A stretch of DNA of 64,000 nt from Paenibacillus sp. Soil766 (GCF_001428105.1 NZ_LMSJ01000020.1:62656-126655), one strand, 5' to 3'; positions 52,201 to 59,934 are shown, counted from the stretch's first letter. Program-made: numbers and translations. The notes: generated by a model from the letters alone, not told the origin.

Positions 52201-54369
52201 GAAGGCGTTGTGTTAAGCGGCAGCTACTGGCATGTGAAAGGCATTGATTTCACTCGTACAGCTAATAACACGAAGGGCTTCACGGTCGGCGGAAGCAACA
52301 ATATTGTGGAGGGCAGTCGTTTCTATGCCAATGGAGATACGGGGCTGCAAATTAGCCGGACAGATGAATCGGTGGACAAAGAAAAATGGCCTTCCAACAA
52401 TCGCATTCTCAATTGTGAATCCTTCGATAATGCTGATCCATCCAACAATAATGCGGATGGCTTTGCAGCTAAGCTGACCTCGGGCACAGGGAATATCTTC
52501 CGTGGAGATATTTCGCATAATAATATCGACGATGGATGGGATCTGTATACGAAGGCTGGTACAGGTGCAATTGGTCCCGTAATTATTGAGGATAGTATCG
52601 CCTATAACAATGGCACATTGACCAACGGAAGTGTGGGTGCTGGAGATAAAAACGGCTTTAAGCTTGGTGGCGAAGGCATTCACGTTCCTCACATCATCCG
52701 TAACAGCATCGCTTTTGGGAATGGTGCATATGGATTCGCAAGCAATAGTAATCCAGGCGTAAGAGCAGAGAGTACGAATATTGCGTTTAACAATGCGAAA
52801 GGGAACCTGAATTTTACCTCGTATACGGGGATTGCGTTGGATTTTAGAATTGATGGTTTTACTTCGTATCACACGAGTAACACAGCAAAGGACAATTATC
52901 CTGCAGCATTAAACTCAGCGACGAATTATATGTGGAATGGTACGAAATCGGTTAATCAATCCGGTGTTCAACTGACAGATGCTAACTTTGCTAGCTTAGA
53001 AGCATCCTTGCCATTTCAAAGAGATGCAGAAGGAAACATAATCAGAGGAAGCTTCCTTCAATTTATTGCACCTCAAGCATCAATTAACAATTCATCAGGA
53101 GGTTCGGCAGCACCATCTGCGGATCTAACAAGCAACGAGGATGGGGTGCAAGTATCAATCAATCCAGTGAATCAAACGATTAATGGGAAAAACGTTGCGG
53201 TAGTTACTGTGGATGGCGGTACGCTCAGCAAAGCATTTGATGCGCTCAAGTCCAAAGAATCTAAAAATCAAAAGATTACGATTGATGTAAATAGCACGGA
53301 AGGGGCTGCTAAAGTTCAGATGGATGCCAACGCCTTATCGGCAGGTCTGATGAACGCTCCAGATGCGCTGTTATCTATTAAAAGTAATGAGTTTACTTAT
53401 GATCTCCCTGCCAAGTCGTTGGATCTTGCAGAGATAGCAGAAACGCTTGGTACCGATGTAAGTCATGTGAAAATTAATATCTCTATTGAGAAAGTAACGG
53501 GTCCTACGGCTGAGCTGATTAATGATAAGGCGAAACAAGCTGGATTAACACTGCTTTCTGGTGCTGTCGATTTCACGATTACTGCGGAAGGCAATGGGAA
53601 GAATGTAACGGTGAACAATTTTGGAAATACGTATGTGCCAAGGACGATTACGTTAGTTCAAACCGTAGATTCCGATCAACTAACTGCGGTATTGTTCAAC
53701 CCGGAAACTGGGGAGATGTCTTTCGTTCCCGCGGTTGTAACAATGGTAAATGGCAAGACGGAAGTCACGATCAAACGTCAAGGTAACAGTATCTATACCA
53801 TTGTTCAATCTTCCAAAACGTTCGATGACGTACAAGGACATTGGGCGAAGAATGAGATCGAATTGTTGGCTTCCAAATTAGTGATCAAAGGTACTTCGGA
53901 TACTACTTTTGGACCTAACAATGGCATCACACGTGCCGAATTTGCGGCCCTTCTGGTAAGATCGCTTGGTTTAAAAGAAGAGGCATCAACGCTTTTCACG
54001 GATGTTCCTGCGAGCAGTTGGTTTGCGGGGACTGCAGGCGCATCGGCTAAATCTGGTTTAATTGAAGGTTTTGAAGATGGCTCGTTCAGACCGAATGAAC
54101 GCATCACGAGAGAGCAGATGGCCGTCATGATTACGCGTGCCATGACATTTGCCGGTAAATCAGCCCCTGTTGACCTCAAGCAGTTAGACAAATTTACGGA
54201 TAGCAAGGGCTTGAGTACGTGGTCTAAAGATGCCGTAGCTGCGGCGGTAAGCGCTGGTATTGTAAATGGCGTAACCGAAATGGAATTTGTCCCAGTGTCT
54301 CCAGCAACTAGAGCAGAAGCTGCGGTCATGCTGAAAGGATTCTTACAATGGGTTCAGTTTATCAATTAA
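49222..54369 (+). CDS. Giant S-layer-anchored pectate lyase (PL9) with Ig-like and lectin-like domains
   Basis: Surface protein of 1715 residues. The signal peptide is 1-31 (ending GGTAAAA). Two concanavalin-like modules of about 210 residues (32-250 and 580-790) share 'EGISFYYKQL' / 'DGISFYYVEL' and 'NGKTEKL'-type segments. Four Ig-like (Big_3-type) repeats lie between them. A PL9 pectate lyase domain spans about 910-1290: 'DIYVSPTAQRNDGGVG', 'ILLDGTYVR', 'NADGFAAKLTSG' with the likely catalytic lysine, and 'NIDDGWDLYTKAG'. A linker domain follows, then three SLH repeats (1533-1715) that bind secondary wall polymer. The start is TTG 49222 behind GGAGGAATGTTAC. It degrades pectin at the cell surface, feeding the importers upstream. 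Confidence 0.92.
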   Translation: MKHQKRMMAMLLSCVILFSMIPFGGTAAAAVGDWAFSAFGSSTSEANNSAPTENADGSVTIVAKNGKLASNEEGISFYYKQLNLPADANFEINAIAKVKSFNSTSSTSSPNQKSFGLMLRSDFLVNNTKQSSNYVAVGGFGPPTTGAYGMQAFYKTGITGTTFDTNNKYIALPPFSNVNVPSANEVYDMKIKKSGDAFELTVNGKTEKLLLNHLFGNKIYAGLYVTRDAEITFSNFGVKVDQRMPNSLVVDATTMKKVYLKDSSLDTTGLKVRAIYADNTEEVLSANDYIITGFDSGNLGTIPITISFNGVTHRINDINIVPLTATSLGIKYVPAKTEYYIGDLFDPEGLVVTAAYNSGTVKDLVGEDISKYGISISGATVTGSTYLFDTPGTQTVTVRSTETPTTFTNFNVTVKAAQMTDLVIHQLPHKTTYFIGQPFEQAGLAVYAKYSDNSEEKLLRNEFTLTSPDMSMAGTKTITISSYKSAATKTFPVIVKQQSVVGIEVSDYPRTTYEKGQDLDLTGLGVSWVYDSGNKEKLNADQYDVVYSEYDKTTAGVYNLQISLKDTAFSTVLPITVTEPRTFEWKSIRFGQSTSTANNKVNVTTPGSVAQLIALEGGGKVTGDHDGISFYYVELDPTKDNFELSADIKVSAYAKDPHDGQESFGIMARDAIGTAGDSTVFASNIAAIGGYSGATTKQNGTQLFVRTGVASPDGAGSLGVQSKMLEPVKPTSTTTASNYKLTLIKTNSGFSGILNTGTKESFFVPDIMKAQDQDTMYVGFYVARLATIDVSNIDLKVSAAATDKPMVEPAPLPVIPDVSLTGLTKTSDTNFSLGLKSNVNGMVTIKQGDRVLLQNVSVTKGVPIIRDTTVTANTYTNFSAAFVPDDTQYLTSYDKIVKNFTVDMKTYRGGEDIYVSPTAQRNDGGVGSQDQPLDLDTAIAYVRPGQKVILLDGTYVRDAKIDIPKGHDGTASAMKSLVAAPDAKPIIDFNKKSEGVVLSGSYWHVKGIDFTRTANNTKGFTVGGSNNIVEGSRFYANGDTGLQISRTDESVDKEKWPSNNRILNCESFDNADPSNNNADGFAAKLTSGTGNIFRGDISHNNIDDGWDLYTKAGTGAIGPVIIEDSIAYNNGTLTNGSVGAGDKNGFKLGGEGIHVPHIIRNSIAFGNGAYGFASNSNPGVRAESTNIAFNNAKGNLNFTSYTGIALDFRIDGFTSYHTSNTAKDNYPAALNSATNYMWNGTKSVNQSGVQLTDANFASLEASLPFQRDAEGNIIRGSFLQFIAPQASINNSSGGSAAPSADLTSNEDGVQVSINPVNQTINGKNVAVVTVDGGTLSKAFDALKSKESKNQKITIDVNSTEGAAKVQMDANALSAGLMNAPDALLSIKSNEFTYDLPAKSLDLAEIAETLGTDVSHVKINISIEKVTGPTAELINDKAKQAGLTLLSGAVDFTITAEGNGKNVTVNNFGNTYVPRTITLVQTVDSDQLTAVLFNPETGEMSFVPAVVTMVNGKTEVTIKRQGNSIYTIVQSSKTFDDVQGHWAKNEIELLASKLVIKGTSDTTFGPNNGITRAEFAALLVRSLGLKEEASTLFTDVPASSWFAGTAGASAKSGLIEGFEDGSFRPNERITREQMAVMITRAMTFAGKSAPVDLKQLDKFTDSKGLSTWSKDAVAAAVSAGIVNGVTEMEFVPVSPATRAEAAVMLKGFLQWVQFIN

Positions 54370-54379
54370 ATGGTTGTTG

Positions 54380-54409
54380 AAGGACGTCCTTGCTGGGCGT
54401 CCTTTTTAC
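54380..54409 (+). terminator. Terminator of the PL9-SLH gene
   Basis: AAGGACG ... CGTCCTT hairpin with T5. Confidence 0.75.
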
Positions 54410-54519
54410 TGCCTTCACCTTGATTTCCATAATTAAGGGGGCTTGTACGTGGCGAAATATGCTAAAATAAGCTACATATACATGGGAGTTTGACAAGAGA
54501 ACATCAGGGGGAAACGTCT

Positions 54520-55230
54520 ATGAAACGATTGCTAGTTGTCAGTGATATCCACGGTTGTGCGGATGAATTTAAGGAGTTACTAGATAAAGTAAAGTTTAAC
54601 CCGGAAGAAGATCAGCTTATTTTACTAGGAGATTATGTAGACCGTGGGCCGGCGAGTAGGGAGACCGTGGAGCATGTGATGCTCCTAGTACGTGAGAAGG
54701 GTGCGATTGCGCTCAAAGGAAACCATGATCAGCGTTTTTTGGAAGTGATGAACGGGACCGATGATTTGACGGAAATGAAGTTTTTTGAACATGGTGGCAT
54801 ACAGACGTTTCAAAGCTTTAGCGGGGTCAGGGACTTTGATTTGAAAACAGCGAAAGAGCGCATACGAGCGAATTGCAGTGAACATCTTGCATTTTTACGT
54901 GAGTTGCCGCTTTATTACGAGAATGACACGCATATTTTTGTTCATGCAGGGCTGAATCCCGCTTATGTAGATTGGAAAACACAGCCGGAGCGGGACTTTA
55001 TTTGGATACGTGCGCCATTTGTGCAGCAGAAAACAGTAGTGAAGAAGATTGTAGTGTTCGGACATACGACGACGAAGGATATTCATGGGAAAGCGGAAGT
55101 GTGGTTTGATACGGACAAAATCGGGATCGATGGCGGTTGTGCCTATGGCCTGCAGTTGAATCTCCTTGAGATTAAGGGGAAGAATCAATACAGGACTTAT
55201 TCCGTTCCTTCCAAAGGAAGTTGGAAATAG
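54520..55230 (+). CDS. Metallophosphoesterase, PrpA/ApaH-like Ser/Thr phosphatase family
   Basis: Cytosolic two-metal phosphoesterase, 236 residues. All metal motifs are present: SDIHG (8-12), 'LLGDYVDRGP' (about 37-46), LKGNHDQ (about 67-73), FVHAGLNP and VFGHTTTKD. It resembles bacterial PPP-type protein phosphatases and diadenosine tetraphosphatases; the exact substrate is open. The start is ATG 54520 behind CAGGGGGAAACG; an in-frame TTG 30 bp earlier lacks a ribosome site. Single gene. Confidence 0.92.
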   Translation: MKRLLVVSDIHGCADEFKELLDKVKFNPEEDQLILLGDYVDRGPASRETVEHVMLLVREKGAIALKGNHDQRFLEVMNGTDDLTEMKFFEHGGIQTFQSFSGVRDFDLKTAKERIRANCSEHLAFLRELPLYYENDTHIFVHAGLNPAYVDWKTQPERDFIWIRAPFVQQKTVVKKIVVFGHTTTKDIHGKAEVWFDTDKIGIDGGCAYGLQLNLLEIKGKNQYRTYSVPSKGSWK

Positions 55231-55302
55231 GGAGCAAGAAATATCAAGAAGCGTAGTTCCAAATGGCTTAAACTGAGATTATAAAGTCGAAGGGGGCAGA
55301 GG

Positions 55303-56217
55303 ATGGACACCAATTATGAGACGCGGATTCAGATGACGCTAGATCATATTGAGGAGCATCTATCGGGAACGCTGTCTGTGGAAAGCTTAGCCGAGGTTGC
55401 CTGTTTCTCTGCCTTTCATTTCCATCGGGTCTTTCAAACGATGGTGGGCGACGCGGTGATGGAGTATGTGCGCAAACGAAGATTAGCGAGAGCAGCTTAT
55501 CAAATCGCACACACGGAGCAGAAATTAATCGATATTGCCCTCGACAATGGCTTTGGGTCCCCAGAGAATTTTACGCGGGCGTTCAAAAAGGTGTTTGAAC
55601 GTACGCCGCTTGCCTATCGCAAGCAAGGCATACGACCGCCTAACTATCCCCAAGTGAATGTGCTGGATCGGAAATTTAATCACTATTTAGGAGGAATACG
55701 CATGGACTACGCATTGAGAACGAAACCTAGTTTTAAACTGATTGGATATGAATTGAAGACATCCTGCAAGGAGGGGCAGAATCACCGAGATATCCCATTG
55801 TTCTGGCAGAAGTATATGCAAGAAGGGCTAGGGCAACATATTCCGAATCGTGTTCACACAGGGCTGCCCGTTGAACTTGGAATTTGCGCAGATTTCGACT
55901 TGGAGAGCGGGGATTTGACCTACATCATCGGAATGGAGGCAACGAGCTTCGATGACGTTCCGGAGAATATGGTATGTCGCGAGTTTCCGGAGGCGGATTA
56001 TGCTGTATTCACGACACCGAAGGTGAAGCAGGATCACTTCGTTGCATCGATTCAGACAACATGGCAGGCGATCTTCTCGGAGTGGTTTCCTCATTCAGGG
56101 TACGAACATGCGGGGAGTGCCGAGTTTGAATGGTATGATGAGCGCTGTCATTCTAACCTGCATGAGCTTGTGGAGATGGATATTTATATTCCGATCAAGC
56201 CTAAGTTGACTGAGTAA
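55303..56217 (+). CDS. AraC-family regulator with GyrI-like effector domain
   Basis: Regulator of 304 residues of the Rob/BltR-like layout. The N-terminal AraC HTH pair spans 10-110 ('LSVESLAEVACFSAFHFHRV', 'LIDIALDNGFGSPENFTRAF'). The C-terminal GyrI-like/SOUL-fold effector domain spans 135-304 ('FKLIGYELKTSC', 'CREFPEADYAVFTTP', 'YDERCHSNLHELVEMDIYIP'). Such proteins sense hydrophobic compounds and often control efflux or detoxification genes. The start is ATG 55303, with AAGGGGGCAGAGG upstream. It is not obviously linked to its neighbours. Confidence 0.93.
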   Translation: MDTNYETRIQMTLDHIEEHLSGTLSVESLAEVACFSAFHFHRVFQTMVGDAVMEYVRKRRLARAAYQIAHTEQKLIDIALDNGFGSPENFTRAFKKVFERTPLAYRKQGIRPPNYPQVNVLDRKFNHYLGGIRMDYALRTKPSFKLIGYELKTSCKEGQNHRDIPLFWQKYMQEGLGQHIPNRVHTGLPVELGICADFDLESGDLTYIIGMEATSFDDVPENMVCREFPEADYAVFTTPKVKQDHFVASIQTTWQAIFSEWFPHSGYEHAGSAEFEWYDERCHSNLHELVEMDIYIPIKPKLTE

Positions 56218-56278
56218 AGAAACGGCGTGCAAGCTGTAACGAAGTAGGAATCATTTGTCACGGAAATGACATCTGAAT

Positions 56279-56310
56279 TTCATCTCGCTTTAAGGTTCGG
56301 AGCCTATAAT
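56279..56310 (+). promoter_or_regulatory. Promoter with 11-bp-spaced hexamers, small-RNA copy B
   Basis: TTCATC (56279) and TTAAGG (56290), 11 bp apart, then TATAAT at 56305-56310; the spacing equals that of copy A. Upstream, TGTCA-N6-TGACA forms an inverted repeat at about 56257. Confidence 0.6.
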
Positions 56311-56316
56311 GAAATT

Positions 56317-56382
56317 CGACCCCCTTTTAAATATATATATACTTAAGACCCGCAGCCCGTTGCTGTGGGTCTCTTTTTTTTA
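56317..56382 (+). ncRNA. Predicted small RNA, copy B (about 65 nt, C-rich 5' end)
   Basis: Begins CGACCCCCTTTTAAATATAT, as in copy A, has a 2-nt longer AT stretch, then ACTTAAGAC and the terminator GACCCGCAGC-ccgtt-GCTGTGGGTC with eight T. The copies are 22.6 kb apart, and the flanks outside promoter and transcript are unrelated, which argues for a conserved transcription unit rather than a recent large duplication. It holds no open frame. Confidence 0.65.
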
Positions 56383-56479
56383 GCAGTCTGAACACGTGTT
56401 GAATACTTTCAGCGCATATTCAGCTATGGTCAGAGGACGTGGTATTCATACACCTTAATGGAAGTTTGGATATATAGTA

Positions 56480-56511
56480 TTGACACATATAATATGTATT
56501 GATATTATATG
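56480..56511 (+). promoter_or_regulatory. Promoter with embedded operator, SRPBCC-EVE-marR operon
   Basis: TTGACA (56480-56485), 17 nt, TATTAT (56503-56508). Inside lies the perfect inverted repeat CATATAATA-N8-TATTATATG (56486-56511), which overlaps the spacer and -10 and so should act as a repressor site, probably for the MarR protein of the operon. Confidence 0.75.
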
Positions 56512-56537
56512 TATAGATATTATGTGAGGAGTGATAC

Positions 56538-56981
56538 ATGATGTGGAAATTTGAACACACTATAACGACATTGGCAAAAGCGGAGACGATTTGGAATCTG
56601 TACAGCGATATCTCAACTTGGGTGGAATGGGACAAAGGGATTGTACATGCTTCGCTAGAGGGAGCGTTTGTTACAGGTACACGCGGGTTGCTGCAGCCGG
56701 AAGGCCAGGACCGCCTAATCTTTGAGCTGAAGGAGGTCAATCCTCTGCACGGCTTTTCGGATGTTACCGATATTCCGGACGCAGGGATTCAAATTCACTT
56801 CACGCATCGTTTAAAGGAAACTGCCGAAGGGACGACGGTTACACATGAGGTGACGATCACAGGGCCAAATGCGGAACATTTAGGTCCTGTGATTGGAGCT
56901 GGTATGGTCGAAGGCATACCGCTTACGATGGAGGGGCTTGTTACGTTGGCGTTGGAAAGGGAGCGTCAGCATGCAATCTGA
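56538..56981 (+). CDS. SRPBCC (polyketide cyclase/START-like) family protein
   Basis: Small lipid- or aromatic-binding fold protein, 147 residues: '[20 protein letters not shown]', '[17 protein letters not shown]', '[20 protein letters not shown]'. No catalytic site is defined for this group. The start is ATG 56538 (or 56541), with GTGAGGAGTG upstream. Its end overlaps the next gene by 11 bp, so translation is coupled. It is first in a three-gene operon with an EVE-domain protein and a MarR regulator. Confidence 0.88.
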   Translation: MMWKFEHTITTLAKAETIWNLYSDISTWVEWDKGIVHASLEGAFVTGTRGLLQPEGQDRLIFELKEVNPLHGFSDVTDIPDAGIQIHFTHRLKETAEGTTVTHEVTITGPNAEHLGPVIGAGMVEGIPLTMEGLVTLALERERQHAI

Positions 56982-57414
56982 ACTATTGAATGTACAAAGC
57001 CGTTATTGGATTGGCGTCGTTTCGGCTTCTCACGTGAAACGGGGTGTACTTGGCGGGTTCGCCCAGCTCTGTCATGGGAAAGCAGCGCCCTTAAGGCGAA
57101 TGCGATCTGGTGATTGGCTTATCTATTACTCCCCTCGCACGGAGATGAAGGATGGGGAGCCGCTGCAAGCCTTCACTGCTATCGGTCAAGTTCTGGATGA
57201 CAAGGTATATGAATATCCGATGTCAGATTCTTTCATACCCTTTCGTCGTGACATTCGATATACTGACTGTAAAGAAACGAAGATTAGCTCTCTTTTAGAG
57301 CAGCTTAGCTTTACACGCGGAGTGAAAAGTTGGGGTTACCCGTTTCGTTTTGGGCACTTTGAGATATCACCGCAAGACTTTCGGGTCATTGCGGATGCCA
57401 TGTTGAAAAGCTGA
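56971..57414 (+). CDS. EVE-domain protein (UPF0310 type)
   Basis: 147 residues of the EVE fold, a PUA-like domain that binds modified bases in DNA or RNA: '[20 protein letters not shown]' (start), '[19 protein letters not shown]', '[13 protein letters not shown]', '[13 protein letters not shown]'. It covers the whole family length of the stand-alone UPF0310 proteins. I choose ATG 56971 (MQSELLN) behind AAGGGAGCGTCAGC; the frame is open earlier inside the SRPBCC gene but the family does not extend there. Function not established. Confidence 0.88.
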   Translation: MQSELLNVQSRYWIGVVSASHVKRGVLGGFAQLCHGKAAPLRRMRSGDWLIYYSPRTEMKDGEPLQAFTAIGQVLDDKVYEYPMSDSFIPFRRDIRYTDCKETKISSLLEQLSFTRGVKSWGYPFRFGHFEISPQDFRVIADAMLKS

Positions 57415-57435
57415 AAAGCGTTGGAGGAAACGGAA

Positions 57436-57879
57436 ATGAGTTCGAAATTCAGTAACGCAGAGGAAAGCCCTGGCTTTATGCTGTGGCAGGTGACGAATAT
57501 TTGGCAAAAGGCGATTCGGAAGGCTTTGGATCCTTTTGAGTTGACCCACCCGCAATTCGTGCTGCTCTTTTCCTGCAAATGGCTCCATGATAAAAATGAC
57601 CATACCGACATTACACAAGTTCAATTAGCACAGCATGTACAGATGGATGTCAACGTTACGTCGCAGGTGCTGAGGACACTGGAGAAAAAAGGATACATTG
57701 AACGTAGACCTCATCCGAAGGATTCTAGAGCGAACGTAATATTGATAACGAAGTCTGGAGACGAGATCGCTTCACACGCCGTTCAGGCTGTAGAAGAGGA
57801 GGACCGGGCTTTCTTCTCCGGCCTTGGTGAAGATATCGGGCATCTGAACCGGCTTCTCAAGCAACTTGCACATCGTTAA
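57436..57879 (+). CDS. MarR-family transcriptional regulator
   Basis: Winged-helix regulator of 147 residues: 'PFELTHPQFVLLFSCKWLHD', recognition region 'VQMDVNVTSQVLRTLEKKGY', wing 'RRPHPKDSRANVILITKSGD'. The start is ATG 57436 behind GGAGGAAACGG; a TTG five codons before is less likely. Third gene of the SRPBCC-EVE operon, and the best candidate to bind the palindrome over that promoter. The neighbouring DoxX and DODA genes may also be targets, as in the B. subtilis MhqR regulon. Confidence 0.92.
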   Translation: MSSKFSNAEESPGFMLWQVTNIWQKAIRKALDPFELTHPQFVLLFSCKWLHDKNDHTDITQVQLAQHVQMDVNVTSQVLRTLEKKGYIERRPHPKDSRANVILITKSGDEIASHAVQAVEEEDRAFFSGLGEDIGHLNRLLKQLAHR

Positions 57880-57888
57880 CCGCTTCTG

Positions 57889-57930
57889 GAGAATCCTCCC
57901 TTGACCATTATCGAGGGAGGATTCTTTCTG
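57889..57930. terminator. Terminator of the marR operon
   Basis: AGAATCCTCCC / GGGAGGATTCT stem, then TTCT. Confidence 0.85.
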
Positions 57931-57979
57931 ATGCAATGAGGGGCTCTTCTAATGCGAAAACTGCGAAGTTGTTGTTCAA

Positions 57980-58016
57980 TAATAAAAGCGTGCAGGCCAA
58001 GTGGCTTGTACACTTT
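57980..58016 (-). terminator. Terminator of the doxX gene
   Basis: Minus strand: GTGTACAAGCC-ACTT-GGCCTGCACG, then CTTTTATTATT. Confidence 0.75.
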
Positions 58017-58023
58017 TGGATTT

Positions 58024-58401
58024 TTAGTGCCGTTCTCGTTCTCGCCCACGCGAGCTTCTCACAACGATGAATATTGCCATCGCAAGGAAGATCAGCGGTA
58101 GCACTGAAGTCCGCATTCCTTCGTGGGAGCGGATATGGGTCAGCATCGCGCTTGCCATAATCATGGCGATAACACCTGCGGAGAGCAGCGCAACCCGCAG
58201 GTGTCGCAGGCCAATGATGAGCCCGATGCCGGCGACTAGTTCGACGGCTCCGACGATGTACATGAAGGTTACACTATAGCCATAGGTCGACGTGAAGATT
58301 TGCGTTTGCAGGTCATGGGCGGACAGCTTCAGAACCCCGAACATGACATAAGCTGTCGCTAACAAGATTTGAATGATGCGAGTTGTCCATGTCCAAGCCA
58401 A
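58024..58401 (-). CDS. DoxX-family membrane protein
   Basis: Four-helix membrane protein of 125 residues ('IIQILLATAYVMFGVLKLSA', 'YIVGAVELVAGIGLIIGL', 'AGVIAMIMASAMLTHI', 'LPLIFLAMAIFIVV'). DoxX proteins accompany quinone- and thiol-stress functions in several bacteria; in Bacillus, mhqP is a DoxX gene next to a ring-cleavage dioxygenase. The start is TTG 58401, 8 nt behind GAGGTG. It lies 75 bp after the DODA dioxygenase gene on the same strand and is probably in one operon with it. Confidence 0.88.
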   Translation of the reverse strand: MAWTWTTRIIQILLATAYVMFGVLKLSAHDLQTQIFTSTYGYSVTFMYIVGAVELVAGIGLIIGLRHLRVALLSAGVIAMIMASAMLTHIRSHEGMRTSVLPLIFLAMAIFIVVRSSRGRERERH

Positions 58402-58476
58402 TACCAGTGCACCTCAGTTTGTTGAGATTGGTGATGTTAGCTTGTGCAACCCTGCCAATTTCATGCGGGACGCTTC

Positions 58477-59244
58477 TTAAAATGAAACGGCCAAATAGCT
58501 CAGCGATCCCACCTCGTAGCTGCGGTGGATGATCTGGACTGGCCGGCCAGGATCGCCGCTCCCCATCGCGATGTAGAGCGGGATGAAATGCTCAGGGCGC
58601 GGCACGGCCATCTTCGCATTAGGGGCTTCTGCGGCGTAGTTGAACAACGCCCCTAGGTTCTTAGCTTGCATATTGGCGGCAAGCCAATCGTCAAAAGCCA
58701 CCGCCCAAGCATCGGGCTCGGTCGCATTCCAGTTCAGCGCGCGCAGGTTATGCACGGTGGCGCCGCTGCCAATGATCAGGATATCATCCTGATCGAGACC
58801 ACGCAGGGCTTCGCCGATTCGGTACTGCTCGGCTGGTGGCAAATACGGATTCACCGAAATTTGAATGACGGGGCATTCAGGTGTAGGGAACATCCGTAAG
58901 AGTGGTACCCATGAGCCGTGGTCTAAGCCGCGTGTGCTATCGAGTTGAACAGGAATGTCCTTCGCTTGAAAGCGCTCCGCGATGGATTGAGCCAGAGCAA
59001 CGTCCCCTTTGACTGGGTATTTTAATTGAAAAAGCTCATCAGGGAAGCCCCGGAAATCATAAATGGTTTCATATACATCATTCGTGGAGGAAATGGTAAG
59101 TACTTCTGTTTCCCAATGAGCGGTGAAAATGACGATGGCTTTGGGTGACAGTTTTTTTCCGTAATCGAGTAGAAATTGCGTACAAGCGGTATCCTGCAGC
59201 GCCATCATCGGTGAACCGTGCCCTACAAAAATCGGTGAAATCAT
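58477..59244 (-). CDS. DODA-type extradiol ring-opening dioxygenase family protein (YgiD-like)
   Basis: Cytosolic non-heme metal enzyme, 255 residues. The metal ligands are visible: His in VGHGSPM (8-12), His in VIFTAHWE (about 42), His in 'GLDHGSWVPLLRMFP' (about 112) and the later 'IIGSGATVHNLRAL'. Relatives act on 4,5-DOPA or catechol-like substrates. The start is ATG 59244 with AAGGAGATG upstream. Together with doxX this resembles the quinone-stress mhq genes. AT-rich TTAATTACTTT repeats at 59288 and 59343 precede it. Confidence 0.9.
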   Translation of the reverse strand: MISPIFVGHGSPMMALQDTACTQFLLDYGKKLSPKAIVIFTAHWETEVLTISSTNDVYETIYDFRGFPDELFQLKYPVKGDVALAQSIAERFQAKDIPVQLDSTRGLDHGSWVPLLRMFPTPECPVIQISVNPYLPPAEQYRIGEALRGLDQDDILIIGSGATVHNLRALNWNATEPDAWAVAFDDWLAANMQAKNLGALFNYAAEAPNAKMAVPRPEHFIPLYIAMGSGDPGRPVQIIHRSYEVGSLSYLAVSF

Positions 59245-59287
59245 GCAAAAACATCTCCTTATCTATAGTTAATGTACTTAAATATAT

Positions 59288-59364
59288 TTAATTACTTTAT
59301 GTAACTAATGATACCGTCTTTGCCACTGCTTCGTCAAGTAAGTTAATTACTTTTTATTAGTTAA
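59288..59364. promoter_or_regulatory. Two TTAATTACTTT operator-like elements
   Basis: TTAATTACTTTATGTAACTAA at 59288-59308 (21 bp, imperfect palindrome) and TTAATTACTTT followed by TTATTAGTTAA at 59343-59364. They lie 44-120 bp before the dioxygenase start and are likely regulator sites. Confidence 0.45.
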
Positions 59365-59394
59365 TTTCGGATATGAAAATCCCAAAATTAAATG

Positions 59395-59470
59395 GAGTTT
59401 TTCCATCTATTCCATCTCGCGGCCCATCGCACCCGCACGGCCCATCGCACTCCGCGCTGTCCATCGCACC
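59395..59470. repeat. Short imperfect repeats (CCATCGCAC) in the DODA/ArsR interval
   Basis: CCCATCGCAC recurs at 59423, 59441 and (TCCATCGCAC) 59460, after TGGAGTTTTTCCAT at about 59392. The 314-bp interval has no gene. The mixture of a short A/T-loop stem and CTCGCGG is reminiscent of the tracts at 9.1 and 37.5 kb. Confidence 0.55.
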
Positions 59471-59512
59471 CCTCACGGTAAGGGGCAGACGATCTCTGCC
59501 CGAATCCGATCG

Positions 59513-59543
59513 GTCGCCAAAAAGCCTCCCAAATCGGGAGGTT
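59513..59543 (-). terminator. Terminator of the arsR gene
   Basis: Minus strand: AACCTCCC-GATTT-GGGAGGCT, then TTTTGG. Confidence 0.75.
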
Positions 59544-59558
59544 CTTCGAGCAATTCAT

Positions 59559-59933
59559 CTATTTCTCAGGATCTACCACTTCAAGTGGGGTGAATGTGAG
59601 GTCAACTGTATCATCATCCTGCTCAACGAAACGCTTGAGCACATTGAGTTTATTTTCCCAATAGCGCTCGTAATAGGAAAGCCAACGTTTGAGCTCCATC
59701 AGAGGCTCGGCCTCCAATCGGTAACGGGTCTCGCGGCCGACTTTGCGTTCTTTCACTAAACCGGCTTCGGCGAGAATACGAAGATGCTTCGATACCGCTG
59801 TACGGCTCATGGGGAAATGGCCTGAGATAACAGTGACAGGCATTTCCTGATCACCCAAAAGCTGCAGCAGATGTCGTCGTGTGGGATCGGCTATGGCCTG
59901 GAAGACGTCATGCTTTTGCGCGGGAATGGCCAT
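59559..59933 (-). CDS. ArsR-family transcriptional regulator
   Basis: Winged-helix regulator of 124 residues: 'DVFQAIADPTRRHLLQLLGD', recognition 'PMSRTAVSKHLRILAEAGLV', wing 'KERKVGRETRYRLEAEPL'. No metal-binding ELCVC motif, so it is of the metal-independent SdpR-like group. I choose ATG 59933 (MAIPAQKHD); it follows the stop of the SRPBCC gene by one base, so the two are translationally coupled. The pair is a common module in which the regulator controls its own operon. Confidence 0.93.
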   Translation of the reverse strand: MAIPAQKHDVFQAIADPTRRHLLQLLGDQEMPVTVISGHFPMSRTAVSKHLRILAEAGLVKERKVGRETRYRLEAEPLMELKRWLSYYERYWENKLNVLKRFVEQDDDTVDLTFTPLEVVDPEK

Positions 59934-59934
59934 C

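Noticed and set aside
52213..52872. 219-codon open frame antisense to the PL9 domain
   Set aside because: It mirrors the codon bias of the pectate lyase and encodes a protein of no recognisable family without a start signal.
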